Assembly: GCF_020193655.1 (NCBI RefSeq)
Contig: NZ_JADYVE010000020.1
Span: 1-64,000 of the forward strand
DNA: 64,000 bases
Source of the DNA: Ensifer sp. IC3342
GTDB lineage: Bacteria; Pseudomonadota; Alphaproteobacteria; Rhizobiales; Rhizobiaceae
Direction of reading: 5' to 3'
Made by a program: the position numbers and the translations under genes. Shown here in pieces: positions 61,850 to 64,000 of this stretch (the first letter of the stretch is position 1; every line of letters begins with the position of its first letter). The notes below the pieces were generated by a model. It did not search any database, had not been told where the DNA came from, and saw only the letters and a program-made list of their open reading frames with translations.

Positions 61850-62887
61850 TCACGGCTGGTTGTCGACAATCTCTGCCTCAGGTGGCGTCTCCTCGTCGCC
61901 AAGCGTGGTGACAAAAATGGCCTTGATCGCGTGCATCCTGTTTTCCGCCTGATCGAAGACGATGGAAGCCTTCGATTCAAAGATCGCGTCGGAGACCTCC
62001 ATGCAGCCGAGACCAAACTGCTTTTCGACGCGGGATCCGGCCTTTGTGCTGCTATCGTGGAAAGCGGGCAAGCAATGCATGAACTTGCAATGCGGATTGT
62101 CGGTGGCCTCCATGACATTAGCCCTGACGCCGAATGGGGCCAGCAGCCTGATGCGCTCGGGCCAACCCGCCTCCTGCTCGCCCAGCCATGAAGCCGTGTA
62201 GACGAAGTCGGCGCCCAACACCCCGGCGCCGACATGTTCCAGCGTCGTGAACGTCCCGCCATTCCTGCGCGCTTCCGAGCTCATGTCGTCGATGAAGGAC
62301 GAAGCCGGCCAGAAAATCGGTGGCGAGACGATGCGGAAGTCCATGCCGAGCTTTGCCGCTCCTTCGGCGAGCGATCTGGCAACAGGGCTGCGACCGTCGC
62401 CCAGGAACGCGACCGTGACCTCCGCCAGCGGCTTGTCAGCGACTTCCCGCATCGTCAGGAAATCCGCCAACGCCTGTATCGGATGGGATTCATCCGTAAA
62501 GCCGTTGTAGACGGGCACGTGGGCGGAAGTCGCCAGCTCCTCCACAACACTTTGGGCGTGACCGCAATATTCGAGGGCGTCGTAGATTCGCCCGAGCACG
62601 CGGGCCGTGTCCTTGACCGATCCGCGTTGCGCCGCGTGGCTTGCGGGCAGCGTCAAGCTGACGACGCGCGCGCCTTGATCATAGGCAGCAACTTCGGAGC
62701 CGAAGAAAGGGCAGATCGAATCCCCTTCAGTGACAAGCGCGATATTCTTGCCGCCGAGCCGGGGTATTTCGTTCCCGCTTTGCCTGGCTGCCTTCAACTC
62801 CGTGGCGGTCTGCAACAGAAACCGGATTTCCTCTGGTGTGAAGTCGTTGAGCGTCAGCACGCTGCGGCCGCGAAGACTGATGGACAT
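61850..62887 (-). CDS. ornithine carbamoyltransferase paralogue with altered carbamoyl-phosphate site
   Basis: A 345-residue protein clearly homologous to ArcB at 14434 over its full length (SISLRGRSVLTLNDFTPEEI, RGSVKDTARVLGRIYDALEY, MHCLPAFHD, FDQAENRMHAIKAIFVTTL). The carbamoyl-phosphate loop STRTR, found in ArcB as DSTRTRSGFEV, reads DSICPFFGSEV here, losing both arginines. HPTQ is HPIQ. It also has a C-terminal acidic tail. It probably cannot use carbamoyl phosphate in the normal way. It could have a new substrate, regulate ArcB as a mixed oligomer, or be inactive. Two FNR/FixK boxes lie upstream. Confidence 0.88.
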   Translation of the reverse strand: MSISLRGRSVLTLNDFTPEEIRFLLQTATELKAARQSGNEIPRLGGKNIALVTEGDSICPFFGSEVAAYDQGARVVSLTLPASHAAQRGSVKDTARVLGRIYDALEYCGHAQSVVEELATSAHVPVYNGFTDESHPIQALADFLTMREVADKPLAEVTVAFLGDGRSPVARSLAEGAAKLGMDFRIVSPPIFWPASSFIDDMSSEARRNGGTFTTLEHVGAGVLGADFVYTASWLGEQEAGWPERIRLLAPFGVRANVMEATDNPHCKFMHCLPAFHDSSTKAGSRVEKQFGLGCMEVSDAIFESKASIVFDQAENRMHAIKAIFVTTLGDEETPPEAEIVDNQP

Positions 62888-63006
62888 GACACGCCCCTCG
62901 CCTCAGGTCAGTGGATTGAACGACACCGAGATTGCGAGCATCGGCCCTTGTTTGTGCGCGAGCCCGCTCATCTATCGAACTGAACAACAGATGCGAACTG
63001 CGGACC

Positions 63007-63020
63007 TTGATGCTCATCAA
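63007..63020. promoter_or_regulatory. FNR/FixK box in the divergent region 62888-63191
   Basis: TTGATGCTCATCAA, centred about 126 bp before the carbamoyltransferase-paralogue start. Confidence 0.83.
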
Positions 63021-63041
63021 ATTCGAGTCGCTTCCGCTTCT

Positions 63042-63055
63042 TTGATGGGTATCAA
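63042..63055. promoter_or_regulatory. FNR/FixK box in the divergent region 62888-63191
   Basis: TTGATGGGTATCAA, centred about 143 bp before the start at 63192 and 35 bp from the other box. Confidence 0.83.
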
Positions 63056-63191
63056 TGACGGCGCCTGATACTTCCCGGAAATTGTCCGCCAGTGCACGCG
63101 ATGCTGAATCAATCGGCGCAGAGGCTCCTTTATCTTCCTCGACGCTTACATGGGTCCGAGGGCATCCGTGGCATTCCATTGGGAGAGCAAC

Positions 63192-63635
63192 ATGGCTGTC
63201 GCCTACTCCGTCGGGCCGATCAAGCGCCACCAAATCGACAGAACTTACAGGTTGATCGAGGCGGGCGGCTACCACGTCGATTTACAGGACTGGCGTGATT
63301 TCTGTAGGGCGGCCATCGCACGGAACTGGCCGATGCCTTATGCCGAAGAGGTAATAACCGCAGAGAACCCGCTCGGATATATCGCGGGCGTCTGCATCTT
63401 GCGCTCCGGGCACGACAACATGTATCCTGGAGTGCTCGACGTGCCGGTTTTCATCGTCGTAAGCGCCGGGGATACGCGTGGCGCGTCGAGTTCCCTTCTC
63501 GGCTACTTGACGGCGGCCGCTCGCAACAAACGTTGCAGCTTCATTCGGGTGTGGGGCCTCGAACCGGGCAATTGGCCCACATCGCCGGATGTGCCGCGCC
63601 GAGACGACCACGGAATTCTCATCCCCGTTCAATGA
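63192..63635 (+). CDS. uncharacterised protein, possibly GNAT-like
   Basis: A 147-residue soluble protein with a GGGAGAG ribosome-binding site. The pattern YRLIEAGGYHVDLQDWRDFC, NPLGYIAGVCIL, VLDVPVFIVVSAGDTRGASS and LTAAARNKRCSFIRVW has the strand and loop order of a GNAT acetyltransferase, but the acetyl-CoA loop is not convincing. No named family is recognised. It is divergent from the carbamoyltransferase paralogue and shares its FNR/FixK boxes. Confidence 0.6.
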   Translation: MAVAYSVGPIKRHQIDRTYRLIEAGGYHVDLQDWRDFCRAAIARNWPMPYAEEVITAENPLGYIAGVCILRSGHDNMYPGVLDVPVFIVVSAGDTRGASSSLLGYLTAAARNKRCSFIRVWGLEPGNWPTSPDVPRRDDHGILIPVQ

Positions 63636-63688
63636 GAAAGGCCCGGCCCAAGGACACTTTCAGTGCTGCGTATGGCAATACGACGAAG

Positions 63689-64000
63689 CTAAGCTTCGTG
63701 CCGTGTGGTCCTTGCACTGAAAACATAGCCGACGCCCCTGACCGACTTGATAAGGACCGGCTGGTTGGGATCACGCTCGATTTTCCGTCGCAAACGGGCG
63801 ATCTGTGCGTCGATCGTCCGGTCGAAAGCTTCGAGGTTACGGCCCCGCGTCAGATCCATTAGCAATTCGCGCTGCAAGACACGGCCTGCGTGCTTCACCA
63901 GAACGCAAAGCATGTCAAATTCGCCGGTTGTCAGCGGAATCTCGGTTCCGTCATCTGACTGCAATTGGCGACGACCGACATCGAGGCGCAGCCTGTCGAA
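63689..64000 (-). CDS. OmpR-family response regulator, C-terminal part (cut by the window edge)
   Basis: The last 103 or so residues of a regulator whose start lies beyond position 64000. The winged helix is complete: IPLTTGEFDMLCVLVKHAGR, RTIDAQIARLRRKIERDP and IKSVRGVGYVFS. It closely resembles the output domain of the regulator at 28153-28869, so the two may be paralogues with related targets. The receiver domain is not in the window. Confidence 0.9.
   Translation of the reverse strand, partial: FDRLRLDVGRRQLQSDDGTEIPLTTGEFDMLCVLVKHAGRVLQRELLMDLTRGRNLEAFDRTIDAQIARLRRKIERDPNQPVLIKSVRGVGYVFSARTTRHEA

Overview
The window looks like part of a plasmid or accessory region of an alphaproteobacterium, most likely a Rhizobiaceae member (Sinorhizobium/Ensifer/Rhizobium type). 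Evidence: high GC; a FixK/FnrN-type regulator; an ATP-synthase zeta-subunit (DUF1476) paralogue, a family typical of alphaproteobacteria; nested palindromic intergenic repeats of the rhizobial kind; and many carbon, nitrogen and stress genes mixed with decayed fragments. No rRNA, tRNA, CRISPR array, replication gene or intact insertion sequence was seen.

Layout. 0.1-6.1 kb: a reverse-strand copper/silver efflux operon (two small Met/Cys-rich exported proteins, a YtkA/FixH-like protein, CusB, CusA and a 39-residue Met-rich membrane peptide). 6.2-9.5 kb: an orphan Rieske protein, an RTX calcium-binding protein and a universal stress protein (USP) remnant. 9.6-16.4 kb: an alcohol dehydrogenase fused to a GNAT domain, a truncated flavin reductase, and the arginine deiminase operon arcDABC. 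16.4-20.8 kb: a yhiI-rbbA-yhhJ-like transporter operon with lesions in all three genes. 21-24.3 kb: Hsp20, a host-attachment-type protein, a cluster of gene remnants and a hydrolase. 25-29.6 kb: a hybrid histidine kinase, an OmpR-type regulator and a FixK-like Crp/Fnr regulator. 30-35 kb: small unknown genes, a membrane adenylate cyclase, FtsH and a USP. 35.5-44.7 kb: nicotinate phosphoribosyltransferase, a NAD kinase pseudogene, an ABC importer coupled to PfkB, PRPP synthetase, a kinase-like protein and a tandem USP. 44.9-51.7 kb: a solitary GroEL, a zeta-like ATP-synthase inhibitor, PEP synthase, a glucokinase-like protein lacking catalytic motifs, and a tandem USP. 51.9-56.2 kb: an intact MacB-like efflux system. 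56.3-64 kb: a Deg-type protease in one open frame with an upstream membrane protein, a beta-CASP nuclease, a ferric-reductase-like flavoprotein, an ornithine carbamoyltransferase paralogue without the carbamoyl-phosphate motif, a small unknown protein, and the C-terminus of a second OmpR-type regulator.

How it fits together. Sixteen exact TTGAY-N4-RTCAA boxes (FNR/FixK type) lie between genes, most centred 54-76 bp before a start codon. They precede arc, the dehydrogenase fusion, hsp20, ftsH, three USPs, pfkB, groEL, ppsA, the glucokinase-like gene, the Deg protease, the nuclease, the flavoprotein and the carbamoyltransferase paralogue. A FixK-like regulator with the matching recognition helix is encoded near the middle. 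I infer a low-oxygen survival island: ATP from arginine fermentation, protein quality control, USPs, an ATP-synthase brake, glycolytic/gluconeogenic switching and NAD/PRPP salvage. Its gene content resembles the mycobacterial DosR dormancy regulon, but the control is FixK-type.
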